64,000 nt of DNA from positions 31,483,679 through 31,547,678 of the forward strand of contig NC_079135.1 of assembly GCF_945859705.1 (NCBI RefSeq). The letters are read 5' to 3'. Origin of the DNA: Episyrphus balteatus (Eukaryota > Arthropoda > Insecta > Diptera > Syrphidae). This document shows, in pieces, positions 10,066 to 22,887 of the stretch. The position numbers and the translations under genes are program-made. The notes beneath the pieces were generated by a model, which saw nothing but the letters and a program-made list of their open reading frames with translations, was not told the origin of the DNA and made no database searches. Position 1 is the stretch's first letter. Each line of letters begins with the position of its first letter.

Positions 10066-10925
10066 GCTTACGGCTCGCGTACACCAAATCCGTCATCGGC
10101 CGAATTATAGTCGGGCGTTGTCGGCCGAACTCGGCCGATAGAACCAAGCACATAGAAAGAAAAGAAAGTGCGTACACCACTGAAAGTGACATCGTCCGTT
10201 GACGTACGTTGACGCCCGATAATAACCGATCAACCGGCATAATCCGAACTTGTTTGGATTTTTCGTCCGTTGTCGGGTTGATTTATACATAGATATTGCT
10301 AAAAGCCTTTTCTTTGCAAAAATTGGCTATATGAATTTTCAAAAATATAAATTTCTTCAAAATATTCCATTGAAAACAATTATTCAAGTTTCACAAAGTC
10401 AGAATACAGACCGGCAGCGACCACAGTACACATAATAAGGTAATATATTCCGAACGTTGTCAAAATTTGTTTGTCAAAAATGGGCACCAATCTGTCAGGT
10501 CAGCCTTTAATTTTTATATTTCAATCGCAGTAAACAGGAAATTTGTTTTTGTTTTAATTTATAAAATGTCATTTAAAAATATTATAAATTGAAAAATAAC
10601 AAATTTTCTTCGTGTTTCATCGCGGAAAATGGTAAATAATTGTTTAAAAATTAGTGGTGTGCGTGGTTTATCGGTTTTTGTGCGTTTTTCGTCGGTATTT
10701 TAAACAATTAAGAATTCGGTAGCTGACATTGGTCGCCAAAGTGTCATGTTTTGACAATCTGGCGACCAATGTCAGTTCGGAATATATTACCTTTTTATGT
10801 GTACTGTGGGCAGCGACGTCCTAGACCGGAAGCAGTGTATGCAGACGATCGTCCGAGAAAGTCGTCCGAGTAGTTCCGACCCGATGTCGGCCGATAATTC
10901 GGTTTTAGTGTACGCGAACGGTTAT
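10066..10925. mobile_element. Degenerate GC-rich inverted-repeat DNA element
   Basis: The left side (CGGCTCGCGTACACCAAATC, then CATCGGCCGAATTATAG) and the right side (GGCCGATAATTCGG, then TTTTAGTGTACGCGAACGG) are imperfect inverse copies. TCGGCCG words recur inside, making this the most GC-rich stretch of the cluster. No transposase is seen. It is interrupted by the 387-bp MITE at 10422-10808. Boundaries are approximate. Confidence 0.55.
10422..10808. mobile_element. 387-bp MITE with 9-bp target duplication
   Basis: Terminal inverted repeats of at least 34 bp begin CACAGTACACATAA and end TTATGTGTACTGTG, with one mismatch between arms. Direct GGCAGCGAC duplications lie at 10413-10421 and 10809-10817. 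A second hairpin sits inside the right half (GACATTGGTCGCCA...TGGCGACCAATGTC, about 10726-10773). A 9-bp duplication suggests a Mutator-like source; no coding sequence is present. Confidence 0.85.
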
Positions 10926-11303
10926 ACTACTAGTGCCGTAGTTTCACACTTTGAACTAATTTATCAGGACGGATATTTGCATTTTGTATTTCTACTCCCA
11001 ACAATAAAAAATGTATTAAAAAAATTAAGTAAAACATCAATTCAGATGTAAATGCAATCAATTGACTCACTGTTCTAGCCCTGGGGCATTCTTCTAAAAA
11101 GTGGGCATTGTTGTTAGGCATTAATCATACCACTTGTCAAAAATGTCATATAAACATCAAACCGGCATGTTTGTTGTTTCGCAAATTTTCCAATTTTCCC
11201 AAAAATGAAAAAAACAACAAAAAATGTCGAAAAGTTAAAAAAATTAATTCAATAAAATTAATGTTACAAGTATTTAAACAATATTCAAAAGGTTTATCTG
11301 GAA
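10926..11303 (+). other. Upstream region and probable 5' UTR of msl-3
   Basis: AT-rich sequence between the transposon cluster and the msl-3 start codon. No TATA box is obvious. The transcription start is probably in the last 200 bases but cannot be placed. Stops in all frames exclude an earlier in-frame exon joined without splicing. Confidence 0.4.
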
Positions 11304-14300
11304 ATGGTGTCAACCAGAGGCCCAAAGTATAAATTCACCGAAGGCGAAAAAGTTTTATGCTACGAACCAGATCCAACAAAAGCAAAAGTTTTATACGATT
11401 CAAAGGTGTGTATAAAAAAAAACTACATTGGCGATTTGTTGTTTTGTTTTTCGCTTGTGTATTGCTTGCTTGCCATTGTCCGTTGCCGTTGCTCGGTGGC
11501 GGTTTCTTCTTCTACTTTGCTGTCTGCCATCTGCCTTGCCCGCTATCTTCTCTCTTCCCGTTCCCGTTCCCGACCCGACACGCACTTGTTTTTTTTCCTG
11601 TGTGTGTTCTGTTCATTTCGCAAAAAAGAAGATGAATCGTCGTCGTATAACCTTGCTTCTGTACTCGTGATTTTTTTTTATCTTGTGCATTTTTTGCCGG
11701 TTCTAGGTTTTAGGTACGTACGAGACCAAAGACAAGCGTGGCAGAAAGATCACCCAATATAAAATCCACTTCCAAGGATGGAGTTCGACTTGGGATCGAA
11801 AAGTCAACTCTGATTTCGTTCTCAAGGACACCGAAGAAAATCGTCAATTGCAAAAAGATTTGGCCGAGAAGGCCCAATTACAATTGTAAGTACATTGACC
11901 CGGTTTGGTTGGGGGGATATTTTTAAAACACTTTCACTCATTGAGATTTTGTTGGTTTTTTTTGTGTTGTATTTGTTGGGTTTACATTTTTATTTGGCAC
12001 AGAGGTGCATATTTGTATAGAAAAGAACGCAGCAAGAAGCGTGCACGCAAAGAAGACGAATCAGATAGTTCTCCTAAGACTCGACATCGTGGCTCATCGG
12101 AGGATAATTTTAGTTCCAGCAGTACATTGGAAAAACATGAAGGTGATTTTCTAATGAGGGACGGTTAGTAAAACCACATTAAGTTAAGTAATTAGAATAC
12201 ATAGATTGCTTTTCATTTAGAGTGTGAAACAGAATCTTGCAGCAGTTCCGTCGAGAGCTTTCATGACGATGAGCGTGTACTGCTTAAGGTGAGTGAACGC
12301 CTAAAGCAGTATTTAGAGTTTGATTATGAAATGACTGTGCGAAATGGCAAACAACATATTCTGCCAGCGCGAATACCAGTTTTGGGTATTTTGGAAAATT
12401 TTGTTAAACAGAGTGCTGTAAAGTTAGTATTTTCGGCATCACAAAATGAGACTTCAAGGAGACGAAATACTAATTTGCGACCGGATAAAAAGGAAAGAGA
12501 ATTTGAGAAAATTGTTAACACGTAAGTTTCTATAAAGTTTTTTTTTTATTATTATATTTATTTAAGGACATAAGAGCCGAGACGGTATAAAGAAAATAAA
12601 TAGAATTTTTAAAAGAGCACAAATAAATAAAAAAATGTTAAAAGTGTAAAGATTTACTGTGACCAAATCTTTTGATAGTACATTGTAGAATGTAGCGGGT
12701 TGTCTTTATACCTTGAAATTCCTAATTTGACCGACATAATATCTTCTCGGTTAGGCGCTTTTGCGAGACGAAATATTGTCGTCAATTGTACTATCTATCG
12801 GTAGTTTAACGAAATAAATACTAGAATGAAAGTAATGGATATACCTATTGTGTTTCCAGAGATAATATCCGTGTTTTAAGCTATTTTATTGGTAACTCAG
12901 TACTTAGCTCAGTAAAATTTTGCCCGGGAAACAACAACAAATAATTGCTAAGGATAGACAAAAGTTTTTTATTCATTGGTTTACAGAGACATTTTTTTTC
13001 TAAAATTATACATTTTTGACCCTTCAACAATAAGGATTATTTGTAAATAAATAAAAGTAATCAATAGATGTTGTTTACAGCATAAAATGTTTACTCAGTA
13101 AAATACTGAGTAATAATAAAACACGGCTAATGCAATTTTTTTTCACATACTTAGAAAAATGCGTTTTTGTTGAATTTTAAGATAACTCGAAATTTGTTTG
13201 TTTTAATTCTTTTTAAAAAATAGGAATGTACTGTAGGTACAGAATCGGAAAGATGGCAATTTTTGGTGAAGAAAAACGGAACTTTCGTCTGTTCAATAGT
13301 TAAAATTGAGTCAAGATCGAATCTTCAGTGACCCGAAATAATGCCAAACTAAATAATACACAAAATAAAAATAGTAATACTAATAAAGCCAAATATTAGC
13401 CCTGTTCCATTGGGAGGTGGAAAAGTACTACTAGTAGTTTACTAGCGATTTTCAATGGAACGCACTTTCAACGAATTCAATACAAATCGTATCTACTCGG
13501 GAAGAAGAGCATGAGTAGATGATAGTACTAGATTAACCAAAACATCTACTAGTAGTAAACTACCACCTCGAATGGAACAGGGCTATTAATTAAAACCTGT
13601 AAGTAATCCGGGGTGATAAACATTTTTTGAGTTCCCCAAATTGAGTTCTTCGATATTGTTTCAAAATTATTGATTGCACGAATTATTTTATGAGTTTATC
13701 CTTCGATCTTATTTTTAAAATCTGAAATCAATGCTAAATGGTTTTTATTCGTTTTTAAAATTAATTAAAACCAAACTAAGCATTTGGACTTGTGTATTTC
13801 AAAAAAAGAAATAAGCTCAAATTTTTCATTTTCATGTTATTGGGTCTTATTTGATGTCGAGGCCTTACATCCATCTTCCAACGTCTAACACTAAATGGCA
13901 AGAAGGCTTCTGTTTAAGGGCAGTCCTGAAATCCATTTACAAAAAAATCATGATAAAATTATGCGATTAACTCGAATGACTACTATAAAAATAAATACAA
14001 TCAAAATTACACCAAAAGACTGCCTCTTTATAACTTTACTTTTTGTTGAAATACATTTATGTACCTACAAACGTCTATGCGTAAACTGTCTTTCACTTAA
14101 TATGATCCTTCTGCTTTTAGACCGCAAACTTGTTTACTCATCACTACCTCAGGTACCTGAATGACAACCCCTTGGTGAACTTTTTCTCACCCTTTTCAAC
14201 ATTTACCAATTCATACCATTCAGCATTCATGCATTCAGTTTTAATCTTGAGTCTGAAAGTTATTGACAAACATTACCGAATTTTTTCTCTAGTTTCATCA

Positions 14301-16737
14301 CAAATTTTGCTCTATGGTCATATTATTTATTACTTTCTAGTTTTATTTTAATAACAGTTTATTGGAACTAAAAAAAATCCTATTAAACGATTGTAAATAT
14401 TTATCGTTTTCATAAGTAAACTGCAATCCTGGAATGATACAGGAATGATACATGATATATATTTATTTTAAATTATAATTATTATTTACTCCCAGGTTTT
14501 AAAAACTATCTGATTGTTAAATCCTCATACCTTTACGTTTGGGGGTTTCTCTTAAAGGTTTCCACTGCCAATACGCGTCATAGTGTTCTGTTTGAAGAAA
14601 TATATTTCATTATACCACAAAATATAAATATATTTCAATTTTTCTAATGGCGTTTTCGATTGGAAGTCTGGAAGCGTCCGGAATCATTCTGAAAAAGTTT
14701 TATTCACACAAAACTATTAGTTTTGTGCGAATAAAACGCTTTCAGAATGATTCCGGACGCTTCCGGAGTGCCAATCGAAAACGCCATAAATAATTCAAAT
14801 GTCTTTTGAATCTTTATCTTCGAATTAAAATTATTAGCCAGCTTTTAATTATACTGATTATTTGTTTAATTAATTTACAGAGTTTCCATCTTGAAAGAAG
14901 TTGCTGATGGTTTACGTATTTATTTTGACTTCACATTAGCCGACAATCTTCTCTACAAAGAAGAAAAAGAATATGCAATATCATTACTTTCAGAAGAAAA
15001 TCTTAAGAATTTTTCTTATGTTCCCTCCCCTGGTCTTTCGCCGGATTTTCTATCACCCAAACCAGATTATGATTCATCTGCAGCCTTAGAAAATTCTGAG
15101 TCACAACCCCCATTAGAAGCTGCTACCACTTCTGAGGACCCACAAAAAAGAAAACTACGATCACATCGCAGTGAAGATTGCGATGCAGTAATTGAAAATT
15201 GCTTGTCAAGGTAAGCCAGCGTAATTTTTATTAAAAAAAAAAAATAATAAACCAAAATTTTTTTTTCAGCATTGCAAGTACGAGTTCTGGTGGATCAACT
15301 CCATTACAAGCAACTGCTGCTACTTCTAGTTTGAGTTACATTAAATCCTTGCAACCAATGGCATTGAGTATACCACCACAAGCCAAAGATTTTTTGCAAA
15401 AAGTTCTTTCTTGGCAAATTTTACCTTCAAATGCTGATCCCGCACCATCTATGATCTTTGGAGCAACACATTTAGCTCGACTTATTGGTAAGTGTTTTCT
15501 TTGCCATGTTATAAAATGACTTAATTTATCTCAACTTCATTTCAGTCAAATTACCAGAATTTTTGAATGCAACAACCATAGCTGAAGAAAAACTCAAATT
15601 ATTGCTGCAGCATTTGGATTCATTTGTTCAGTAAGTAATAGAATTTTATTTAATTGATTTAAATATAAAGAAAAAAACATTTGAATCTTAAACCATACTA
15701 ACTATACAGTTTATTTGAATTTATTTTCGGACATTATATTAGCTGTGTTTTATTTTGCTCGTGATCCAGATCAGATCATTGTTTTTATTAGCTTTACAAC
15801 AAAAACAGGATTTTGTTTTGTTATTGTTTCACAAATAAATTAATGATCTGATCCGGATCACGAGGAAAATAAAACACAGCTATTATTGCCTTCAAACCTT
15901 CAGACAAGTTTACATATTTTGGTTCTTGTGGGGAGAGATTAAGATAAGCATATTGAAATCATGAGTATGAACATAGCGAAGCACTTTTCACAAATCGAAT
16001 TCTGAGTAGTTTATAAATTTTTTGCGAATTAGTTAGGTTCAATCTACGAACTTGTATATCAGGGGAGCGTATTTCTTTTCGAAAACCTTCGATTGAATCA
16101 AAGTAGATCCTGCTGTTAGTTGATTGTATAGAAAACACCCAATTGTATCAAGTTATGCGCTGGGCCAGGTATAATAAAATTCATGAAAAAAGTTTGAAAT
16201 GTTTAAGGAGATTAAATATAATGTAATCGCAAGTATGGCCGACAAAAGCCAATACCAAAAACTGAGCCACAAAATATAAATGTAATTAAAATCAGCTTCA
16301 GGAAAAAAATCCACTGTTTCCAGTGTAAATACAGCTTGAATCCTGTTTACACAATAATATCTCTCAAACGCGCGTTAAATAAGTTTTTCTGTTGCTTTTC
16401 TTGTCACTGTGATTAAAAAAATGATAAACATAATTTAAGTGTCAAAAGTGTTCAAGAAATTCATTCCCCATCAATCAACAAACCATAAGAATCATTTCAC
16501 GATAAAAAAAAAAATAAAACACTACAATCAACAAGTTTTGATAAAAAAAAAACAAATAAAAACAAATAAATGAAAAGCAAACATCCCTAATTTTATATAT
16601 TTTGCAGTTACTTGGAATCCCGCAAAGAATGGTTTGGAGAGCATAATTACTTTAAGGAACCTAAAATGGAGCCCGAAAAATCTCCTTCTGACGACCAAAA
16701 ACCAACCGATGAACCTGCAACTGCTACAAAAACATAA
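11304..16737 (+). CDS. msl-3: Male-specific lethal 3 (chromodomain / MRG protein)
   Basis: Subunit of the MSL dosage-compensation complex, which spreads H4K16 acetylation over active male X genes; its chromo-barrel reads nucleosomal H3K36/H4K20 methylation (known for Drosophila MSL3). Eight exons: 11304-11405, 11707-11885, 12003-12163, 12221-12521, 14881-15210, 15270-15487, 15546-15630, 16608-16737. All have GT-AG borders and fitting phases, giving 501 codons against 512 in D. melanogaster. The chromo-barrel is GEKVLCYEPDPTKAKVLYDSK plus ITQYKIHFQGWSSTWDRKV and LKDTEENRQLQKDLAE. A basic, Ser-rich linker follows, then the MRG domain: VSERLKQYLEFDYEM, LPARIPVLGILENFV, LKEVADGLRIYFDF, MIFGATHLARLIVKLPEF, YLESRKEWF. 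The TWDR and ENRQLQ forms separate it from MRG15. An acidic TKT tail ends the protein. Confidence 0.95.
12869..13126. mobile_element. Foldback element with CCGTGTTTTA ends
   Basis: CCGTGTTTTAAGC...TTGGTAACTCAGTA on the left and TACTGAGTAATAATAAAACACGG on the right form imperfect inverted repeats of about 40 bp around AT-rich DNA. Confidence 0.5.
13398..13584. mobile_element. Foldback MITE with AGCCCTGTTCCATT ends
   Basis: Left AGCCCTGTTCCATTGGGAGG and right CCTCGAATGGAACAGGGCT are inverted; ACTACTAGTAGTTTACTA recurs inversely on the inner arms. TATT precedes and TATT follows, a possible target duplication. 187 bp, no coding. Confidence 0.75.
14647..14787. mobile_element. Near-perfect hairpin MITE (ATGGCGTTTTCGATTGG)
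   Basis: Two arms of about 69 bp pair almost completely (ATGGCGTTTTCGATTGG against CCAATCGAAAACGCCAT), with GCGTCCGGAATCATTCTGAA inside each arm. The loop is only a few bases. It lies about 100 bases before msl-3 exon 5. Confidence 0.8.
15741..15881. mobile_element. Hairpin MITE with AGCTGTGTTTTATTTT ends
   Basis: The left arm AGCTGTGTTTTATTTTGCTC plus GTGATCCAGATCAGATCATT matches the inverse of the right arm (AATGATCTGATCCGGATCAC, then GAGGAAAATAAAACACAGCT). 141 bp, inside msl-3 intron 7 (15631-16607). Confidence 0.75.
15882..16607 (+). other. Remainder of msl-3 intron 7
   Basis: AT-rich sequence between the hairpin MITE and the last msl-3 exon, ending in the acceptor TTTTGCAG. No further repeat or coding signal is seen. 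Confidence 0.6.
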
Positions 16738-19697
16738 TTTAAACAATAAAACAATTATATATTTTTTACTAAGGAAACTTCCTTTCACTATATATTTACA
16801 TAATATATATTTTTTATTAATATTTTAAAGCTTTTTTTTTAAATTTTCTAAATAACAATTTTTTTGTTTATGTATAAAAAATAATGAAATAAATTATTAT
16901 ATTTTTTTTTCATTTTTTATTCAATGTATAGTTAGTGAAAGTTCTAAATCGATATTTTTTTTAATGTCTCTCATTATGTTTTAATTTTTTTGTCGCAAAT
17001 TTTTATTGACAAGAGTAGTAAGTAAGTTTATAGTAAGAATAGTAATTAATTATAAATTATTATGGCTTGTTTATTCCAGTTTTATTTTTTTGAGAATATA
17101 ATTATTATGATAATAATATTTTGTTAAGTCTTAATTTGTTCGCTTAAAATTAATTAATACAAAAATAAAAGAAAGTTAATTTTAATTAGAATTATAAAAT
17201 TTTGAATAATCAAGTAGAAATTTGCATGTCTTATTTATACAAAAAAAGAAAAATAATTTTTAGTTTAGTATTTTTTTTTTTTGTTCGGAAAAATGATATG
17301 TTAAGAAAATAAAATTATATTTAAGAGATAAAAAATAAAGAAAATATTATACATTCGGTATACACCGTACGGCATATTTTTTTGTTTTCAATTCCTTCTC
17401 TCTTTCTCTTCGCTATCGTCGGCACCTTTTAGTTATATTTTATTTTACTTATATATTAATAAATTATTCTAAAATTTAATTTTTGTGAATGTCATTTGGT
17501 ATTTTGTGTGTGGTTTTTTAATTATTATAATAATTTTTATTATACATTATTAACTTTTAAAAAGTTGTTTAAATTGTTTCATCTTGTTTGTCTAAATTAA
17601 TAACATTTAACAGGCAGGATACAACAATATAACATTTTGTGTATGCTTTGCTTAAAAGACAATTTAACAGCAAAGGAAACAGCACACAATTTTGATTATT
17701 GTCCTGCTTAACTTATGTGCGAGAAATTCGATTTGTGGACGGTTTTTAATTAACAACGGACAGTGTTTTTTTGTTTTTTTTTTTTGATTTTATTAAATAA
17801 GTTCGATTTGAGACTGAGAGTTAACTATTGTTTCATTAAATGTAAGTTTTTTCTTTTGTTCTTTTTCTTATTTTGTGACATTTAATAGAATATTTTTTTT
17901 AAGAAGATTGATGAAGAAATGAGTTTTGATTCCTTTGTGCTATTCAATAATACTATTTTGTTTTTTTATTTTTTAGTTTTAATTTTTACTTGTTTTTTAT
18001 TTATCTTTCTAAAAGTTACGTATTTTGTTTGTTAAGTTTTGTTTTTTTTTTTTTTTTTTTTTTTATAAAGAATGTATAAAAAATAGTATTTATTTAAATT
18101 TTATACATATTTTGTGTATACTAGGCCTGGGCTCCCATGAGCTTTATATTGTTTATTTTATTTTTTAGTGGAACTAAACAAAAAGAAAATTTAAATGGAA
18201 TGCAGTTTAGTTGAACAGTTTGAATCTCAGACTAAACGATTTACTATCGACGTCTTCAATGGAAACCACCTGGAGCATTACTCAGCCAATAAGGTTTTGC
18301 AATAAATGAATTGAGACAAGTGCATGTAGTCTTGAAAGCTATTTCGTTTGAAGTGACAACGTTCTCATAAGAAGATGGAACATAAATCAATCTTAATTAT
18401 AGTTCGAAAATGGATTATTTTGTAGGAGCAAAAACCAAAGATTTTCTTATCATTCTAGTGTTTTTATGCTAGCGTGATAGTAATCGAAGAATGCTTCAGA
18501 ATCAAACAATAGCGAACAAACCGAATGCCAATTTATTGATTTATTTTTATTGAAAGTCAAGAAGCTATCAAGGTCATTGACGATTGTTTGACTAACTTCA
18601 AAGTAGTAAATGATTGCAAACGAAAAAAAGAGGTCCTAAGCGTAAAAATGACCTTAGTTTGAGTATCGAGTCACATAAATATTCTTGAAAACGATAGTAC
18701 CAATAAACTTGAGGACAGTTTACAGTTTTTCATGTATACAGAGAATAAGTTGAGGATTTGGAAAGACCACTCATCCAAACTAATAAACGGCGAAGATGCC
18801 CACAATTCCGAAATAGGGCAGAACAATCCATTCTTCCTAGAGATGATTGTCTTTTGGAACTCCGTTCGTAGAATTTGTGGCAAACAAGACTTAACCCCCA
18901 ACCACCTTTCTCGCAAGGACAGTGAGTACATTAGTCATGGAAAGGAGAGCAGGGGATCTCGACTGACAACTTGTCACTAAGACGAGCTTTGACTTATGTA
19001 TATACTGTAGCCATTCCTACCTTCTTGGATTGGTTGCAAACGGCTCCAACAATTTGGATAAAAATTGAGGGAATAACACCCACTTTTCTTGTAATATTGA
19101 ATATTGGGAGTCCTTATTGGCACTTACTTCTATCACCAAAGATAACCAGTTGACTGATACAGTACTTTCATGAGGAGATATCTATTCCACATTAGTTAAG
19201 TTCTAAAATTGCTTCAAATTGTTTTTGAACTGAAGTTGAAGAATAGATTCCTACCCTACCAGCCCAGGGGTCATCTTCCAGACCAAATTGAGACTTTGAA
19301 TTTCTGAGCTGATCCTATTCGAATGAATTCAAACAAGTGAGTTTAGATGTCATCCACCGTGATCAGAAGACAACTAATATGAAATTTGATATGCAGTCAG
19401 TTCCTTATTCATTTATATACATGCACAGTGTTTTTAGAAACATGAAAGTTGCAATCAGGAACGTCCAGGTGTACCTAATTTATTCCCCTGGAATGATTTC
19501 CCCCCTCAACATTTCTTCAGGTAACCCAAATTTAGATAAAATAGAAATTAACCCCCGTTAAATCGAAATTCCAACTCCAACAACTCCATTCCATTTAACT
19601 CTAACCATCAAATAGACTTGTCGTCAAATTCCACTAAAAATAATGTTAAAAAAATTGTTTAAGGAAATTCGTTTAGTATGAAGACCATTTAAATTTT
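16738..19697. other. Convergent intergenic interval between msl-3 and form3
   Basis: The first 1.4 kb is extremely AT-rich with many AATAAA words and long T runs (for example 18042-18063); the msl-3 transcript probably ends shortly after an AATAAA at about 16745. From about 18130 the base composition is more balanced and several 60-86 codon open frames overlap on both strands (around 18671-18980), but no protein family is recognised and the codons do not look selected. The left-hand part may hold the form3 3' UTR. Confidence 0.5.
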
Positions 19698-22600
19698 CTA
19701 TTTTCCCCTATTGTCACCCTGAAGGCGTTTTGTTGCACTCGATGCTGTTGGTCGCATAAATCCACTCAATCGTGATGCTGCACTTGCCGGGCGAGTTGGA
19801 CTTCTTTGTCTATTGATCAATGTCGGCGTACTGCTACTAACATTTGTTACTGAAGCTTTTACTAGCACCGCACTACGTGGAGTCGAAGAAACTCTTGAAC
19901 TTCCTGACTGATGATTACTATCCCTAAAACTGTTACTTCCACCCAAGTTCGAAGAACTTGCTCTCGTTGTCGTCGTTGATGAAGGTTTTCGAATTGTTGC
20001 ACCAATACTTGATCCACTCGAACTACTACGACTCGCTGATATTCTTTGCTGATTGCGCGATGAATTCGCCGCAGATAGTGGCCTTTTACTCGGTGATGAT
20101 TCAACAGAGTTTGTTAGGAGTGGTTTGACTGGCATACGTCTAACAGTATTCGTTGAAGTTCCACTATTCAATGATGACCGAGAACTTCGCAAGCTAGTTC
20201 TAGAACTACTACGTTCCACATCTTTTTTGCTATTTGAAGCTGAATCACTTTTTCGCAGGGAATTAGCACGACGCATTGCAGCTGATGCAGCAGGAGTTAA
20301 ATTCGATGGCAGCGTCAGAGTGTTTGATGACGATGTTGTCGTGGGGTTGGCTCTTAACAAACGGGCTCTGTCCATGCTACGTTTGTTTCTTTCCAAAATA
20401 TTGTGAATTTGATTCTTTTGGGGATTGGTTTTTGTCTTTGAGACGGCAGGTTCGCGACTAGGGTTATGGCTGCTTATACTGTTAGCGATTGTGACTGGTT
20501 CTTTATTATTGGTACGGCCTTGAGAACGTGTTGTTGTTGATGATGATGACTGCTTTGTGACAGCTTCATTGACATCGTTACACGATGATGTGCTCTCTTT
20601 ACCATGTGACGGTGTATCTGAGACTAGACTTTGGGTTTCTTCGAATCCTTCGTCATTCAATTCATGACTATTGGCAGAAACCTTGATGACAGTTGTTGTG
20701 GGGGCAGGTTTTTCATTACTTATTATTTCTCTCGGTGGACTCCAGATACGCTCGGGCTCACCAGTGGGTGATTTAAGATTCCGAATAGCTTCGCGTACAT
20801 CTTCTTGATTTATCGAACTAATATGGCGACCAACTTTTTCCAACTTGGCAACGGTTTTTTCACAAATTATAGGTTTTTTAATTTGAAGATCATCGAGTTT
20901 CAATTTCGTTTCAATTTCATTTGGAATGCTTTGGTTCTTGTTGGTATCTTTCGAAGGGCTATCAATAGTTGGGGGAGATATATCTTCAGTACCACTACTG
21001 TAATCAGTAGGTCGTTTATAACGACGTGTTCTCCGGGCAGCTGAAAATCTATCAAAGTGACCAATTGGTTCATTATCAACCAAATGATCTACACCAGGAC
21101 TGATTTTACCACCATCGCATTCTGTCGTTGGTGAATTGAGTGTGACAACAGTTGGTGCATAGAGTGGCCGTCTCAAAGAGGAGTTTTGTGTAGCCCGTCG
21201 AACAACTGGAGGTGTTTCGATGTTGTCAGAGTCGATTTCCTTGCGACTGTATTTGTCATCGTGACGATCACGAATAGTGATGAATCTATTTATTGCAGGA
21301 CTCTCTATTGGTGATTGGTTTTTATAGATGGACGGGTCATTTTTGATATCGAGGATCAATGGCGGCAGTTGTTTTGGATCACTGCTATTTGGTGTAGGTG
21401 CTTTGCATTTACTTTCGATGTCATTAATATCCGATGGACGGCGTACATAGATTTGTAGACGATCTGATGCTGGGAGTTCTCCGAGAATATGAATCAAGGA
21501 TTTTCGATCTTCTTGTTCAGTATTGATTGAGGGTTTAGTTCGAGTTGAAGTGTCTTCTCTAGTTATCACCTCTTCAGAGCTATTCGATACGTTGAGGTTG
21601 GATTTTCTCCATGATGATTTATCGCGGGTGTTGTTGACATCTTGAAAATAGGATCATGTTAGAATAGTTTCTTGGGTAATAGGAAAAAATGCTTATGGTA
21701 TTACCTTCAATAGCCTGAATAGTTCCGGCAATGTCCGTTTTCTCTAGGGCCTTGGATGGCTTCCAATCTCTCTTATAAGTTTCTACGCCGTTGGCATTTA
21801 CTGAGATCTTCTCCTCTGGTAGGGGATCTAATTTGTTTCGTTCACTTTCTGCTATTAAAGAGAAGTCGTGTTAATTATTTTCAGAAATTAAGAGAAAATT
21901 AGTTTTAGTACCTGAATCGTTTTCAAGCGAACGCCGGCCATTGCTAACAAGACGCCGTTTCCGTTTATATTCCTCATTTTGTTTCTCATCGTTTTCATTT
22001 GACTGCAACCACGATTCTATTTTTTGCCTCCATTCGCGTGATATTCTGGAATTATTGATAATTTTTTTAAAAACTTATAATAAACGGTTATAAGATAGTT
22101 CCTAATTACCTTGGTTTATTATCATCGCTTGCAGCAGTAGCGGCAGGTGGTGGTTTGGTTTCAGCCATTGGTGATGGTGAATTGGCTCTTTCACGGTCAG
22201 CACCGAAATCGATGTTCAAAAGTTCCGGACGTTTTCTACTCGCACTTCCTGATCTTGCTTTTCTGGCCCATGAACGATCTGAAAATGGAGTCGTTTTTTT
22301 TATTTAATTTAAAATTTTAAGTCGGGACTTATATTTTAAACAAATAATAATGAAAAGTGGGTATTTACAATTTATGAACTGATAAACATAAAAATTCATC
22401 TTCTAAACACAACTATACTAAATCTGTGTTCACAAGAAATTTCTTACGTTTTATTTTTTTTTGTTCGTTTTAGTTGCAAATTATAAAAGTTAAATTTAAT
22501 TATCTAAAAATTATAATAAAATTAGAAAAAAAATTAAAATATTGTATCATCTCATGCAAAAGATATGAACAATTTTTGTTTAAAATTTACCTAAACTTCC

Positions 22601-22887
22601 ATATGCAGAGGCTTTTCTTTCTCTACTACCATTATCTTGTCCAGATGCTCGAAGGAATTTCATTAAATCATCATCTTCTTCTAAAACTCGACTTCTACGT
22701 CTGCGCAAACTGCCATTTGGTGTTATATCTGGTGAGATTCCATCTTCTCGCCAAGAATTACAATCAATTCCCGTGTTGAATGATCCCATTCTTCGTCGCG
22801 AAAACGCTGGACTTGACCGTGGATCGAATGATGGATCAAGTAGTAAGGGATTTTCCGGATCAGAAACTGGTGTTCCACATTGAGATA
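19698..22887 (-). CDS. form3: form3 exons 12-16: long disordered C-terminal tail
   Basis: Five exons encode roughly 900 residues poor in order-promoting amino acids: RRRRSRVLEEDDDLMKFLRA, SWARKARSGSASRKRPELLN, SREWRQKIESWLQSNE, KTDIAGTIQAIEG, then a 647-codon last exon (21640-19698) with Ser/Thr/Arg-rich stretches such as SSSRTSLRSSRSSLNSG. The KTDIAGTIQAIE segment sits where INF2 has its WH2-like/DAD element, but a real DAD is not certain. The tail is separated from the FH2 exons by the 8.4-kb intron holding the foldback transposon. Confidence 0.85.

Larger units (their letters stand above)
12522..14880 (+). other. msl-3 intron 4 (largest, MITE-filled)
   Basis: Donor GTAAGT at 12522, acceptor TTTACAG ending at 14880. 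Besides three foldback elements (12869-13126, 13398-13584, 14647-14787) it is AT-rich with no exon-like sequence; two open frames of 73-89 codons near 13895-14351 show no recognisable protein. Confidence 0.8.

Noticed and set aside
11406..11706. Read-through frames in msl-3 intron 1 rich in Cys, Leu and Phe
   Set aside because: Pyrimidine-rich intron; the splice from 11405 to 11707 gives the conserved chromo-barrel.
18671..18980. Overlapping 82-86 codon open frames on both strands between msl-3 and form3
   Set aside because: No recognisable family, opposite-strand overlap and no splice context; probably chance in a less AT-rich patch.
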